Below are positions 29,401-39,000 of a stretch of 64,000 nucleotides of DNA, piece by piece (position 1 is the first letter of the stretch; every line of letters begins with the position of its first letter). A model generated the notes under the pieces. That model searched no databases, was not told the origin of the DNA, and saw only the letters and a list, made by a program, of their open reading frames with translations. Source of the stretch: Brasilonema angustatum HA4187-MV1 (GTDB taxonomy: Bacteria > Cyanobacteriota > Cyanobacteriia > Cyanobacteriales > Nostocaceae); contig JAHHGV010000029.1 in NCBI GenBank assembly GCA_019359695.1, positions 1 through 64,000 of the forward strand. The letters run 5' to 3'. A program made the position numbers and the translations under genes.

Positions 29401-31494
29401 AAGAAACTGACGCGGTTAGAAGAAAATATTGACGCGGTAGCTAATGCCCAAACGAAAGACAATACGGTATTTTTTGATGAATTGGGTATTGATTGGATAT
29501 TCTACGATGAATCGCAACAGGTCAAAAACCTTGACCTCAACACCAAACTCAATCGAGTTCTAGGCGTTCCTAGCACAGCCTCGTACCGTGCCAAGGACTT
29601 TCTCATGAAGACCCGCTACATGAGCTACAAACATGGTGCAGGTCGTGGCGTAACGCTGATGAGTGCCACTCCAATTACCAACACCTTAGCCGAAGCGTGG
29701 GTTAACCAGGTATATCTGCAATACGAAACTTTACAAGTTAAAGGTCTGTTGCACTTTGATGCCTGGGTATCCAACTTTGCTGAAGTCAAAGTGGGTGCAG
29801 AAATCACGCCTCAAGGAACCTTGGAAGTCAAAAGCAGACTGGCTGTATTCAACAATCTTCCGGAATGGCGGCAGTTATTTTGGCAAGTGGCTGACATCTT
29901 AACCGATGAAGACCTGGACTTGCCAAAACCAGAGAAAGAGTACATCACACAAGAAGTGCCAGCGACACCCGAACAACTCAAGTTCTTTAATTATGTCGCT
30001 CAACGTGCCGAAGCAATCATTGCAAGACAAGTCGAACCGACTGTTGACAATATGCCCCGCATCACGACACACATCCGCCAGGGTGTCGTTGATTTGCGTT
30101 GCTTACCTTTGGATGTGCTTTCTGAATTTCTTACCCCTGAAGAAATTCACGATTTAAATTATTCTCCTACCAAAGTTGATGCTGCAATTGACTACGTTTT
30201 TCGTATCTGGCAATCTACCCAAGCTGAACGCTTAACCCAACTAATATTCTGTGATGTGGGAACGCCAAAAGAAAATTCTCAAGGACGATTCACTGTTTAC
30301 GACTATATTAAGAGTCAGTTGATAAAACGTGGCATTTCTCCAGAAGAAATTGCCTTTATCCATGATGCCAAGACTGACGAACAAAAATCAGCCTTATTTC
30401 GAGCCGTGCGTCAACGAAAAGTTAGGGTTTTTATAGGTTCCACAGCCAAAATGGGTGTAGGTACCAACGTTCAAAACTACGTCATAGCTGCCCATGATTT
30501 AGACTGTCCTTGGCGACCAACTGACCACACGCAACGCGCCGGACGTTCGGTTCGTCAAGGTAATCATAATCCCAAAGTGACAATATATCGTTACGTCACT
30601 CAAGGTAAACCATTACAAGATGCCCAAGGGAAAAAGGTTGCAGGGCTAAGTCCGGATGGCTACCTGTACCAAACTTCTAAAACCAAAGCTGAATTTATTG
30701 AAGCAGCCCTGGCTGGAAAAAACACAGCCCGTAGTATTGATGACTGCACCGACATAGTTCTGTCTTATGCTGAAGTCATGGCAACTGCCAGCGGTGACCC
30801 AAGGTTAATGCGAAAAGTTGAGTTAGATGCAACTGTTGCCAAACTGCTTCAGGAAGAACGCGACCATATCAATCAGCAAATTTCCATCCGACAAGAACTA
30901 GAACATCTGCCTGGTCGAATTGAACAAGCGAGTGTAAAAGTAGCTAATCATCAAGCTGACAAAGACCGCACAGTATCTACTGCTGGCAATAAGTTTATCA
31001 TTAGACTCCGCGCCTGTGATGGTAAGACAGTGCAACTAGACAAGCGATCGCTTGCAGGTGAAATTATTAACGCAGTTGCACGCGACTTAGAAGCACAGGC
31101 AAACTATGGAACATTTCCACTCGGTAAGTTCGCTGGATTTGAATTGTTAATTCGGCATGATGTAGGAGGCAGCACAATCCATATAGTAGGAGATGTAACC
31201 TACAACGCTTCAGTCAGACAAACACCAATGGGAACAATCTCTGCTTTGGAACATTGCGTGACTGAGGGTATTGATAAAGAACTTAAACAAGCTGCAGCAC
31301 AACTCCAAAAGCTGAAAACAGCTTTCCACGATTTATCAATTCAAAAAGAACAGCCATTCCCAAAAGCGGCAGAATTACAAACAGCAATACAGGAGCAACT
31401 TACTATTAATAAAGACCTTGGTTTGCACTCAGACGATACTCAAGTGATAGTCATGGAGAATAGCGAACAAAAAGCAGCGTTAAACTGCAATTGA
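26467..31494 (+). CDS. Large N6-methylase-like + superfamily 2 helicase fusion (plasmid/phage DarB-like architecture)
   Basis: FRGGRILEPSMGTGLFLG and DLAIGNVPFSN (methylase motifs); TLLGHAVGAGKTSEAIAAS, LMSATPITNTLAEAWV, RVFIGSTAKMGVGTNVQ, HTQRAGRSVRQGN (helicase motifs). Confidence 0.88.
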   Translation: MGEKITPKQDMTQSYQLSLFDLPLNTSLPLTTVSKNYRITHLIGKGGIKTKAANNIKAIELSKTLDREHRHPTLIEQAIIAEYLGWGIAPEIFEEPLKSDWQYLGIQLRELLTPTEYQAARRSIINAYYTTPEIIKEIYQGLKHLGFRGGRILEPSMGTGLFLGVAPQDINEVSHWTGVELDPITGRIAQQLYPKANIYIQGFEDVVLPQNYFDLAIGNVPFSNVAPHDPQYNKLPIHTLHDYFFIKSLDLIRPGGLIAFITSVGTLQSRNSLKVRELLSKTANLVGAIRLPNTAFLAFTNTQVTTDLIILQKREHSDQEPSSEWIEICESGLTSVDGSPLMMPCYYKQHPEMLLGKLTVDKLYGGRNRLGLETDGRDLKKALSEAFSRLTTEIYRPQDTSLKNITVSSKSKSILIPTELQGKTKPYSYIWYNNEPWQVIEGRLHPVNCVGIPRLRLYWLIQLLQAVKKVFTLQMNGGSDSQLSQAQKHLNHIYDTLVKRYGWLHSPGNRRVFACDPEYPLLLALENYDPDTETATKTDIFTKRTIREYQPKTSAATAKEALIYSLSEKGRVDIDFMTMLLSQPPEIIIEELHKDRLIYFDPQSKQWVTADEYLSGYVRTKLAIARVSDRRNRTVGIACSQDITAQTNPELTVNVEALEKVQPKDLLPGDIYVRLGSPWIPTQDIADFIAQTLNVPAQDIHVYHSKSTATWEVEVRKNVLTSQNNCQIYGTERVMAHQLIELALNLRVPVVRDKVDEQYVENLEATRIAQTKQENLKELFKGWIWSDLGRTERLTKIYNEQYNSLVPRHFDGSHLELPGMNPEWRNKLRPHQLNAIWRIVASGNTLLGHAVGAGKTSEAIAASQELKRLGICYKPCLVVMDHLPEQMASEAIQMYPQMRLLIAGSAEMSANKRRELASRIATGDWDLIILSQGAFSKLPLHPDTIGQFLSEESDMVEADYLAAKSNGQRTKRVMKNLEKKLTRLEENIDAVANAQTKDNTVFFDELGIDWIFYDESQQVKNLDLNTKLNRVLGVPSTASYRAKDFLMKTRYMSYKHGAGRGVTLMSATPITNTLAEAWVNQVYLQYETLQVKGLLHFDAWVSNFAEVKVGAEITPQGTLEVKSRLAVFNNLPEWRQLFWQVADILTDEDLDLPKPEKEYITQEVPATPEQLKFFNYVAQRAEAIIARQVEPTVDNMPRITTHIRQGVVDLRCLPLDVLSEFLTPEEIHDLNYSPTKVDAAIDYVFRIWQSTQAERLTQLIFCDVGTPKENSQGRFTVYDYIKSQLIKRGISPEEIAFIHDAKTDEQKSALFRAVRQRKVRVFIGSTAKMGVGTNVQNYVIAAHDLDCPWRPTDHTQRAGRSVRQGNHNPKVTIYRYVTQGKPLQDAQGKKVAGLSPDGYLYQTSKTKAEFIEAALAGKNTARSIDDCTDIVLSYAEVMATASGDPRLMRKVELDATVAKLLQEERDHINQQISIRQELEHLPGRIEQASVKVANHQADKDRTVSTAGNKFIIRLRACDGKTVQLDKRSLAGEIINAVARDLEAQANYGTFPLGKFAGFELLIRHDVGGSTIHIVGDVTYNASVRQTPMGTISALEHCVTEGIDKELKQAAAQLQKLKTAFHDLSIQKEQPFPKAAELQTAIQEQLTINKDLGLHSDDTQVIVMENSEQKAALNCN

Positions 31495-31561
31495 TGGAAA
31501 AATAAAATATTACATATGCCCATAAGTGCTGCTCGCTTAGGTTGCAAATCAATCAAAAGCA

Positions 31562-31876
31562 ATGCAGATTATGGGCTTTGTTTATCTTCTCCACTTTTCA
31601 GATAAAATAGGAAACTTAGAAAATTCAAAAGGCTGCGCTCAACATTATTTAGGCTACACCAGCAAAAGTCTGAAAAAGCGTTTCTCAGAACACAAAAACG
31701 GTATCGGTGCAAAAATTACCCGCGCGGTTGTGCAAGATTATAAATACGAATTACAACTCGTCCGTCACTGGTCTGGTTGTACTCGTGAAACTGAGCGAGC
31801 ATTGAAAAGACGGCATAGTCCTGTTAGCTTTTGTCCTTTATGTAATCCTCAAAAAGATACAGCACATTGCAAGTAA
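31562..31876 (+). CDS. GIY-YIG nuclease-like protein
   Basis: FVYLLHFSDKIG...QHYLGYTSKSLKKRFSEHKNGIGAKITRAV. Confidence 0.8.
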   Translation: MQIMGFVYLLHFSDKIGNLENSKGCAQHYLGYTSKSLKKRFSEHKNGIGAKITRAVVQDYKYELQLVRHWSGCTRETERALKRRHSPVSFCPLCNPQKDTAHCK

Positions 31877-32063
31877 ATGAAGTACAACGGTGTTGTTTAA
31901 AAGCCAGACTCTAAACCTTTTTTACTTCTGGCTCCTGACTCCTGAATCCTTAATGATACTGTATTACCAAGATTGATTGCAAGCAGCAACAATCAAAAGA
32001 AAGTAAATAAATGAAATAATTTGCTTTTGTTAGGGGTGAAAATATCACATATAGAGAAGAAAA

Positions 32064-32861
32064 ATGACAAATTTTCAAGTTACCTGGAAATTCACTTACA
32101 CTGAAAACATCATTCCACCTCGTTGTCGCAAGCCAAGACCAAAAAAATTTCAGGGTGAGTACACAGTTGAAATACCAGCATTAAGCGACAAAGAAGCACC
32201 TGTGGCTATTATTGAAACTGACAAAAATGCTGCTCCTGAGATGTTAGGAGGTGAGCGTCGTACTCGCATCCGTCAGTACCGTTGGTATAACAACCAGTTA
32301 TGGTGTGATCATAAAATTGACCGTTTCAAAGATATTGAATTTGAGTCAATTCAGCCAGTTATTACAGGTTACGGTAGTGACTACCAATCTCTAGATCAAC
32401 ATCAAGAACAAGCACGTCTATGGGCGAAATCAAAAATTTTAGTCGATGGCATTGTTCATAAACCCCTAAGAGGAGAACCCCGATTATTAGTCAACCGCGA
32501 CTACTTCAATCAAAAATTCTATGTGTCATTAGAGCGGCACTTTGATTACGATGTACCCAGATTTAAATTCAGTGACTTCTACCGATTAGACCAGATTAAC
32601 GAAGCAATTGCAAAATGTCACCGCTGGTTTGAACGGTTTCAAAATGATAAGGATGAAGTAGAACTGATTATCCCTTACGAATTTGAAATTATAATACCAC
32701 AAGCCATCCAACTGAATCCCCAAGCAGAACAAGCTGTTGCAGATGAAGAAAAGTTTCAAACCAACTTACAAAAACTGATTTCTGAAACGAAATCACTGTT
32801 TGCTGATCATTTACAGCGTTGTCGCGCCCTCAAAGAAGCTCTTGCTACATTTGAAATATAA
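32064..32861 (+). CDS. Hypothetical plasmid protein
   Basis: Complete ORF, good length; no recognised domain. Confidence 0.6.
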   Translation: MTNFQVTWKFTYTENIIPPRCRKPRPKKFQGEYTVEIPALSDKEAPVAIIETDKNAAPEMLGGERRTRIRQYRWYNNQLWCDHKIDRFKDIEFESIQPVITGYGSDYQSLDQHQEQARLWAKSKILVDGIVHKPLRGEPRLLVNRDYFNQKFYVSLERHFDYDVPRFKFSDFYRLDQINEAIAKCHRWFERFQNDKDEVELIIPYEFEIIIPQAIQLNPQAEQAVADEEKFQTNLQKLISETKSLFADHLQRCRALKEALATFEI

Positions 32862-33075
32862 ACTATAACTCTCGTCAACGAAGAAGAATTCAGAAACCAG
32901 AATGCAATTAGTGGGGGCTTGATACCCCCAAGTCATCCGCCACTTGCACACAATACATTCTGTATTCTGGCTTCTGACTCCTGACTACTTCTTTGGTCAA
33001 ATCAATTCACTTCATACCTGGAGTAAGTATGTACATATGCTATTACTCCAGGCGTATTTACCACGATGAACAGCC

Positions 33076-33498
33076 ATGCCTTCTAATCAAGACAATGACA
33101 ATCTTCTCACAGAAATGTTGAAATGGAGAATAAATATCTTTGCCAGTGCGCCAGAACACATTGAGGCAGTTGCAGATGAGTTTGAAATATTACTAAATAC
33201 AGTAACACCCCTTATTTCTGTCTTTACAAAAGATAGAGATAAAAATCAACGTGGTGTTTTTCTGCTCCAAGAAGTCCAAAAAATAGATAAGATTGCACCT
33301 TGTGAATTCCTAAACCTCGAAATCATTGCTGCCTTGTCTGAAAACCATTTCTTCTTCGGTGAAGATAATTTTCAATATGGAGGTATCATTAAAAAACTTC
33401 TACTAACAAGAGCGCAAACTTATCATCCAGAAATTAGCGCCGTTGTATTTTGGACTGTTCCTAACAAAATCGGTGTAGCTTTGTTGGAATTCAACTAA
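33076..33498 (+). CDS. Hypothetical protein
   Basis: Complete ORF. Confidence 0.5.
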   Translation: MPSNQDNDNLLTEMLKWRINIFASAPEHIEAVADEFEILLNTVTPLISVFTKDRDKNQRGVFLLQEVQKIDKIAPCEFLNLEIIAALSENHFFFGEDNFQYGGIIKKLLLTRAQTYHPEISAVVFWTVPNKIGVALLEFN

Positions 33499-33511
33499 AA
33501 CACAACGCTAA

Positions 33512-33856
33512 ATGTACTTCAGTAAGTCCCTTGACAGGTTTCAAACAATGGAAAACCCTACAGGTATTAGAATAATCGTCAAGTCCCAAGGAACTTACAA
33601 AGTCCTTGTTGATTCAGTAGTCGAAGATGCAGAACTCATCAGCATTCGGTTCTTTCTCAAGTCTCCTGATGGAACTGATAAAGTTCTTGTACAAACTTCA
33701 ATTGAAAATACTAATCTCAGCTTTGAAATGCAAGACCAACTCGAAAATTTATTAGGTAAAGGGAACTTCTACATCAAGAATGGACAACTGAAAATGATAC
33801 TTGCTTGCCCTAGCTACAAAGAAGAACTACAAGAAAAAGTGTTGTCCAACTTGTAA
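33512..33856 (+). CDS. Hypothetical protein
   Basis: Complete ORF following 33076-33498. Confidence 0.45.
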   Translation: MYFSKSLDRFQTMENPTGIRIIVKSQGTYKVLVDSVVEDAELISIRFFLKSPDGTDKVLVQTSIENTNLSFEMQDQLENLLGKGNFYIKNGQLKMILACPSYKEELQEKVLSNL

Positions 33857-33937
33857 AGAAATGGTTGCGCTGACACGCAATAAAGCAATATGTGAGGGCG
33901 ATCGCGCCACCCCTCACACTCCCCGGCGTGCTGCTGG

Positions 33938-34185
33938 GTTCTTCATTATACGGGGCGAAGCCTTGGTCATGAAAAATTGGGTAGGTGTCGTCTTGAACAA
34001 AAACACCTCACCCAATTTTTCAGACGGCAAGAGTCGTAGGGCGACTTTCGCGGCATAAACGCCCTGTAGGGCATTTATTCCACGTTCGCCTCACTCGCTT
34101 GCCGCGCAAAGTGCGGTACTCGAAATCTCTGTAGCGATTTCGACCGCACACTTGCGTCAAGGCTTCTCCCCGTAAACCCCCAGCG
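33938..34185. repeat. Cluster of nested inverted repeats / hairpins
   Basis: Outer arms ttatacggggcgaagccttg vs caaggcttctccccgtaa; inner gaaaaattgggtaggtgt...acacctcacccaatttttc; gtgcggt-actc-gaaatc...gatttc-g-accgcac. Confidence 0.8.
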
Positions 34186-34403
34186 TCAGCAGCAGTAAGA
34201 AGCTGTGGCTAAAAGTTGCTGCTGTGGCACAACTGTTCAAGAAGAAAGAAGTGCAATCTCCTTACTGCTTTGGCTTGGAATGCACTGCTCTCTTGTAACC
34301 CATTCCACATAACTTACTGCCCTTGGAAGCATATAACTTCTGGGGGCTTTTTCATCCCATTAATTAGAAGAAAAAGTAAAAAAAATAAAAAGTAATAAAT
34401 GGG

Positions 34404-35435
34404 GTGAAAAATCAATTGTTTCATTCGGTTGAAATATCAAGGAGAATTGAAATGCCTAAACCAAACCTGACACGCAAATATGATCCCAAATGTTTATTAG
34501 CCGCTAAGAAATCAAGAGAAATTGAAACGACTATCAAAAAGCTTCGCTATGAATTCAATGCCTACTATTACGGTGGATTAAAACTGTGGTGGGGCTTACG
34601 AAAGATGGAAATCAAAGCAGACCATTACGAATCAGGAGCTTATCAAGATTATCAAATCTGCAAAGGTAAGTTTAATGCCACTGGAGAATGGATGAGAGCT
34701 ACCTATGACGAGGAACGCCGCTTTGCTGAAGTCTGGAAGCCCGAATGGGAAGAATTTATCAAAATGTACTGGGAGAGTTTTGGAAATGGGATTATCTCCA
34801 TTCCGGAAGTAGAGATTGAATTAGACACTGAAATTAATGTCCGTGGGAAGGGAGAAATAGACTTATTGCTGGAACGGACACAAGAAATCTTGGAATTCTT
34901 TGCTGAACAGTTTGCTGACTTACTAGTGAACAAATCCTCTCGAATGAAAGCAACTGAACAGGTTAAGGAAGCATTGCGAAACTGGAACCGTAAGGAGAAG
35001 GAAGATGTTGCAGATGCTATTGAGGAAAGAGTTAGTCTGGAACACGCAGAAACGCTGATATCCAAACAATATGTAAAGGACACAGATGAAGACTCTTTTG
35101 ACGATCAAGATAACGAATTAACTGACTTAGATATTAAATTTAAAGCTCCTATAGGCAACTCAGAAATTGTTCAAATCATCCACAAGCAAACTGAAAAATT
35201 GACTGAATCGAACTCAGTATCAAAAGAAGTAAAAGTGAGTTCACATCCCACAACTGGTAGTTCTCAAAAGCGTCATCAGCAGTCCCGCTTTGCAAAAGAA
35301 ACTGAAAGAGAAGCTTTTTTCAAGGAATATGGTCTCGACTCAGATGGTGAAATTGAAGGAGTAAAAGTTGTAAATATCACTAAAAAGTCCCAAGATGTAA
35401 CTGAATTGAATTCAATAGCACAAAATCCCTTCTAA
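34404..35435 (+). CDS. Hypothetical plasmid protein
   Basis: Complete ORF; likely start ATG at 34452 (MPKPNLTRKYD). Confidence 0.6.
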   Translation: MKNQLFHSVEISRRIEMPKPNLTRKYDPKCLLAAKKSREIETTIKKLRYEFNAYYYGGLKLWWGLRKMEIKADHYESGAYQDYQICKGKFNATGEWMRATYDEERRFAEVWKPEWEEFIKMYWESFGNGIISIPEVEIELDTEINVRGKGEIDLLLERTQEILEFFAEQFADLLVNKSSRMKATEQVKEALRNWNRKEKEDVADAIEERVSLEHAETLISKQYVKDTDEDSFDDQDNELTDLDIKFKAPIGNSEIVQIIHKQTEKLTESNSVSKEVKVSSHPTTGSSQKRHQQSRFAKETEREAFFKEYGLDSDGEIEGVKVVNITKKSQDVTELNSIAQNPF

Positions 35436-35444
35436 TACTAACGT

Positions 35445-35570
35445 AAGTTGCTAGTTAGTGACCCTAAACCGTATCTAATTGATACATAAAGTACCTTCTT
35501 AAGTACTTAAAAATACCATTTTTTTGAATTTCGTACTTAAAATAAGGCGCTTTTTGATAACTAGCAACTT
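35445..35570. mobile_element. Candidate MITE-like element, 13-bp perfect terminal inverted repeats (AAGTTGCTAGTTA)
   Basis: aagttgctagtta (35445-35457) and taactagcaactt (35558-35570); AT-rich non-coding interior. Confidence 0.45.
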
Positions 35571-36088
35571 GGGTTACTAAAGACAACCAAAAATGTAGCA
35601 CTAGAGTTGGGAAGCACACCCGACTCTAGCTTTATAAGCAAAGCCGACCAAACCTGGGGGAAGATTGGGCAGAAAAAATATATTCTCATTTATCGAAGCT
35701 TATTGACATCAAATGAAATGGACGTGTGTTGCTTAATCGCTTACTATATCTAGTTTTTAGACCTTTTCTTACATCGAACTCAGGTTTCAAGAAGTAGTAC
35801 GTTTCTTGTCAAGAAGAAGACACACCACTTGAGCATCCTTTTTACTGGGGAGCGTGAATTTGCCAGGATTATACCACACCTGTGGTGAATAAACAAGTGC
35901 TGAATTGAACTACCATCTTGGTGCGCCCTTACCACACCAACTAGTTAATCAGCTGAGGGATAGATGAGTGCGTCCTCCTTCTACATCATTTGCTCAAACA
36001 ATGCACAAAGCTCGGTATTATTCTGAATTAACAACATAATTTTCGCTCCAACATTTAGAATCACTATAGAGAAACGCCTATTATTATC

Positions 36089-39000
36089 ATGACCGATTCT
36101 CTTGCTGATATCCCACAACAACAAACGCAACTTGCCCAAGTCTATCGTCAGCTACCACCCCTAGACCAAAAGATTGTGCAATTATTTTCGGTGATTTATG
36201 AACCGATAAACAGAACTTCGTTCATGAATTGCCTCAATCAAACTGGCACATTAGATGAAAATAATAAACCTTTTGTTAGCAAAACTTTAAGTCGCCATAT
36301 TGATAAATTGATTTCAGCAGGTTTGCTCATTCAAGAAAGCGGGCAAAGTCCTCAGTGTCGTCCGCTACTCACAGAGATTGCCACTCGTGACGCGGTAAAA
36401 GCTGGACGCTTTGAAATATTAGCAATAGCCGTAGAAGAAAAGCTACCCATACGTACTCATTGGCACAACGGACCCCGAATTTTCCAGAACACGAGCCAAT
36501 TGATTCGGGAAGTCCGCATTGGTCTTTACCGCCACAACCTCAATTATATTAACAAACAGTTTGAAGACTACTATAAATATAATAGCCAAGACAAAATATC
36601 TATAGAGAACATATTCGAGCAGGTGTGCAATAACCCATTCGATGCAGATTGGCTTCGCACCCTACCACAAGGTTTGTATGAAAGCGCCATATCTATCATC
36701 CTGTTGAATGCAGCGTTAAAATGTTCTCTCGCCGAAGAACCGTTTGCCCTGCTAGAAGAAGAATGCTCTACTCCTTCTGGACATTCCTCAGATTATCTAC
36801 ACCTGATTTTGAGCGAACAATTCCTTCTAAGAGGTTGCATACAAGAAGCACAACAAAGTTTAGAGCGTATATCTGACGACTATCGAGATAACGCCGCCGT
36901 CTTTTGGGGTTGGCTGAATTTTCTGCGTGGTGAAAACGAACAAGCTATCAAGTATTACACACACGCCCTCAAAGCCCTCAAGAAAGCCAAGGGTAAGCAA
37001 AAGGTCTATTTCAACACTATGGGCGGCTTGTTTTTTATCTTGGCATTATTAAAAGATGGTTCCCCTAATCGCCTCCGGGAAGCAGAGGAATGCGCCAGTC
37101 TAACTTCCCGCCCAGATCATTGGCTTAGGACTATTTATGAGAGATTGAAAATCGTGCTGCAAGTCCAGCAAGGTAATATCGCCCAAAAAGAATTTATAGT
37201 CAGCGCCTACATTGCTTCCACCGAAGAGCATAACAGCTTAGAAACACTCTTTTGTGCCCTCTGTCTCTACTGGGTAGATGTTGAGAAAGCCAAAAAGCGC
37301 TTGCCCAAGTTGTTAGAACCACTCTATCAGCAAGCTGTTGCATCTGGTTACCACTGGCTAGCAATGGAAAGTGCAGAACTCCTCTCCCGGCTCAAAGGAC
37401 GCAGCACCTATGATACACAAGCAGCGATATTGCGGGAAGATAGCGGTATACACACCATAGTAGACCTGGTTCGACCACAGGAACATTGGGAGCTTTGTTT
37501 AAATGCACTCGCAAATCTACAGAAGGAACCGCACTCACCGACAAAAACAGAGGCTCAACTGCGCTTAGCATGGTTTATTACCTTCTACCCTAGCAAATGT
37601 ATCTTGCAACCACGCGAGCAGAAAGTTAACGCCCAAGGTGTTTGGAGTAAAGGTCGTCCAATTGCCCTCAAGCGCCTGAGTGATAACCTGGGTGAGTTTA
37701 ATTACCTCACACCTCAGGATATCCGAGTATGTGGCTGCATTGAAACATTTACTTCCTATAATTATGGGTATCACGGCAAAACCGAGTATACATTCAATGA
37801 AAAAGCAATATCTGCATTAATTGGACACCCACTAGTCTTCTGGGAAGATTCCCCGACCACTCGCGTGGAAATTGTCAAGGGAGAACCAGAACTCATTGTC
37901 AAAAAAGGAAATCTTGGTCGCTTAACTTTAGAATTTTCTCCCAAACTGGCAGAATCACAGAATATTCTAAATGTCAAGGAAACTCCAACCCGCATCAAGG
38001 TCATTGAAATTAGTGCTGAACACCGACGCATAGCAGAGATTATTGGCAAGGAGAATCGGCTCAACGTACCTGCTACTGCCGACAAGCAAGTCTTGGCAGC
38101 CATCAATGCTGTCTCTGGAATCGTCACTGTGCATTCTGATATCGGTGGTGGGCTTTCTGGATGTGAAGAAGTACCAGCACAGACGATACCCCATATTCAC
38201 CTGTTGCCTGCTGGTGTAGGATTGAAAGTATCCCTTCTATCTTGCCCTTTTACCCAAGGTGGTCCCTACTATCGCCCTGGTACAGGGGGCGAAACTGTGA
38301 TTGCTGAAATCGATGGCAAGCGACTGCAAACCACACGAAATCTGCAAAAAGAAAAGCAACTTGCCAATGCTGCTGTAGCAGCTTGCCCCACCTTGACTCG
38401 TACTGAAGAACAAGATAATGAATGGCTTATAGAACAGCCAGAGGACTGTTTGGAACTGTTGTTGTCACTGCAAGCATTGGGGAACACCGTGGTGCTAGAA
38501 TGGCCCCAAGGAGAAAAACTGCGTGTCAAATACCATGCAGACCTTAAAGATTTCCAGTTGACAATTCAACGCCAGCAGGACTGGTTTGCTGCTACTGGTG
38601 AGTTGAAACTGGATGACGACCTTGTGCTAGATATGGAGCAGCTGCTGGAACTACTCAAGCAAACCCCAAGTCGTTTTATCCCCCTTGGTGATGGTCAATT
38701 CCTGGCTTTAACTCAAGCGTTTCGCAAACGCCTGGACGAATTGCAGACGTTTTCAGAAAAACATAGTAAAGGTATACGCTTTCACCCACTGGCAACATTA
38801 GGGTTGGAAGATTTGGTAGATGAAGTGGGCAAACTGAAAGCAGACAAGCACTGGAAGGCACATATCCAGCGTCTAAAGGAAGTGCAAAACCTGCAACCGG
38901 AACTTCCCTCTACCTTCCAAGCAGAACTACGTGACTACCAAATGGAGGGATTTACATGGTTGGCGCGTTTGGCACACTGGGGTGTTGGGGCTTGCTTGGC

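Noticed and set aside
33801-34058. ORF of 85 aa
   Set aside because: Overlaps the preceding ORF and reads through the hairpin cluster; more likely non-coding.
35873-35886. ACCACACCTGTGGT palindrome-like site upstream of the SNF2 gene
   Set aside because: Short, single copy; insufficient to call a regulatory site.
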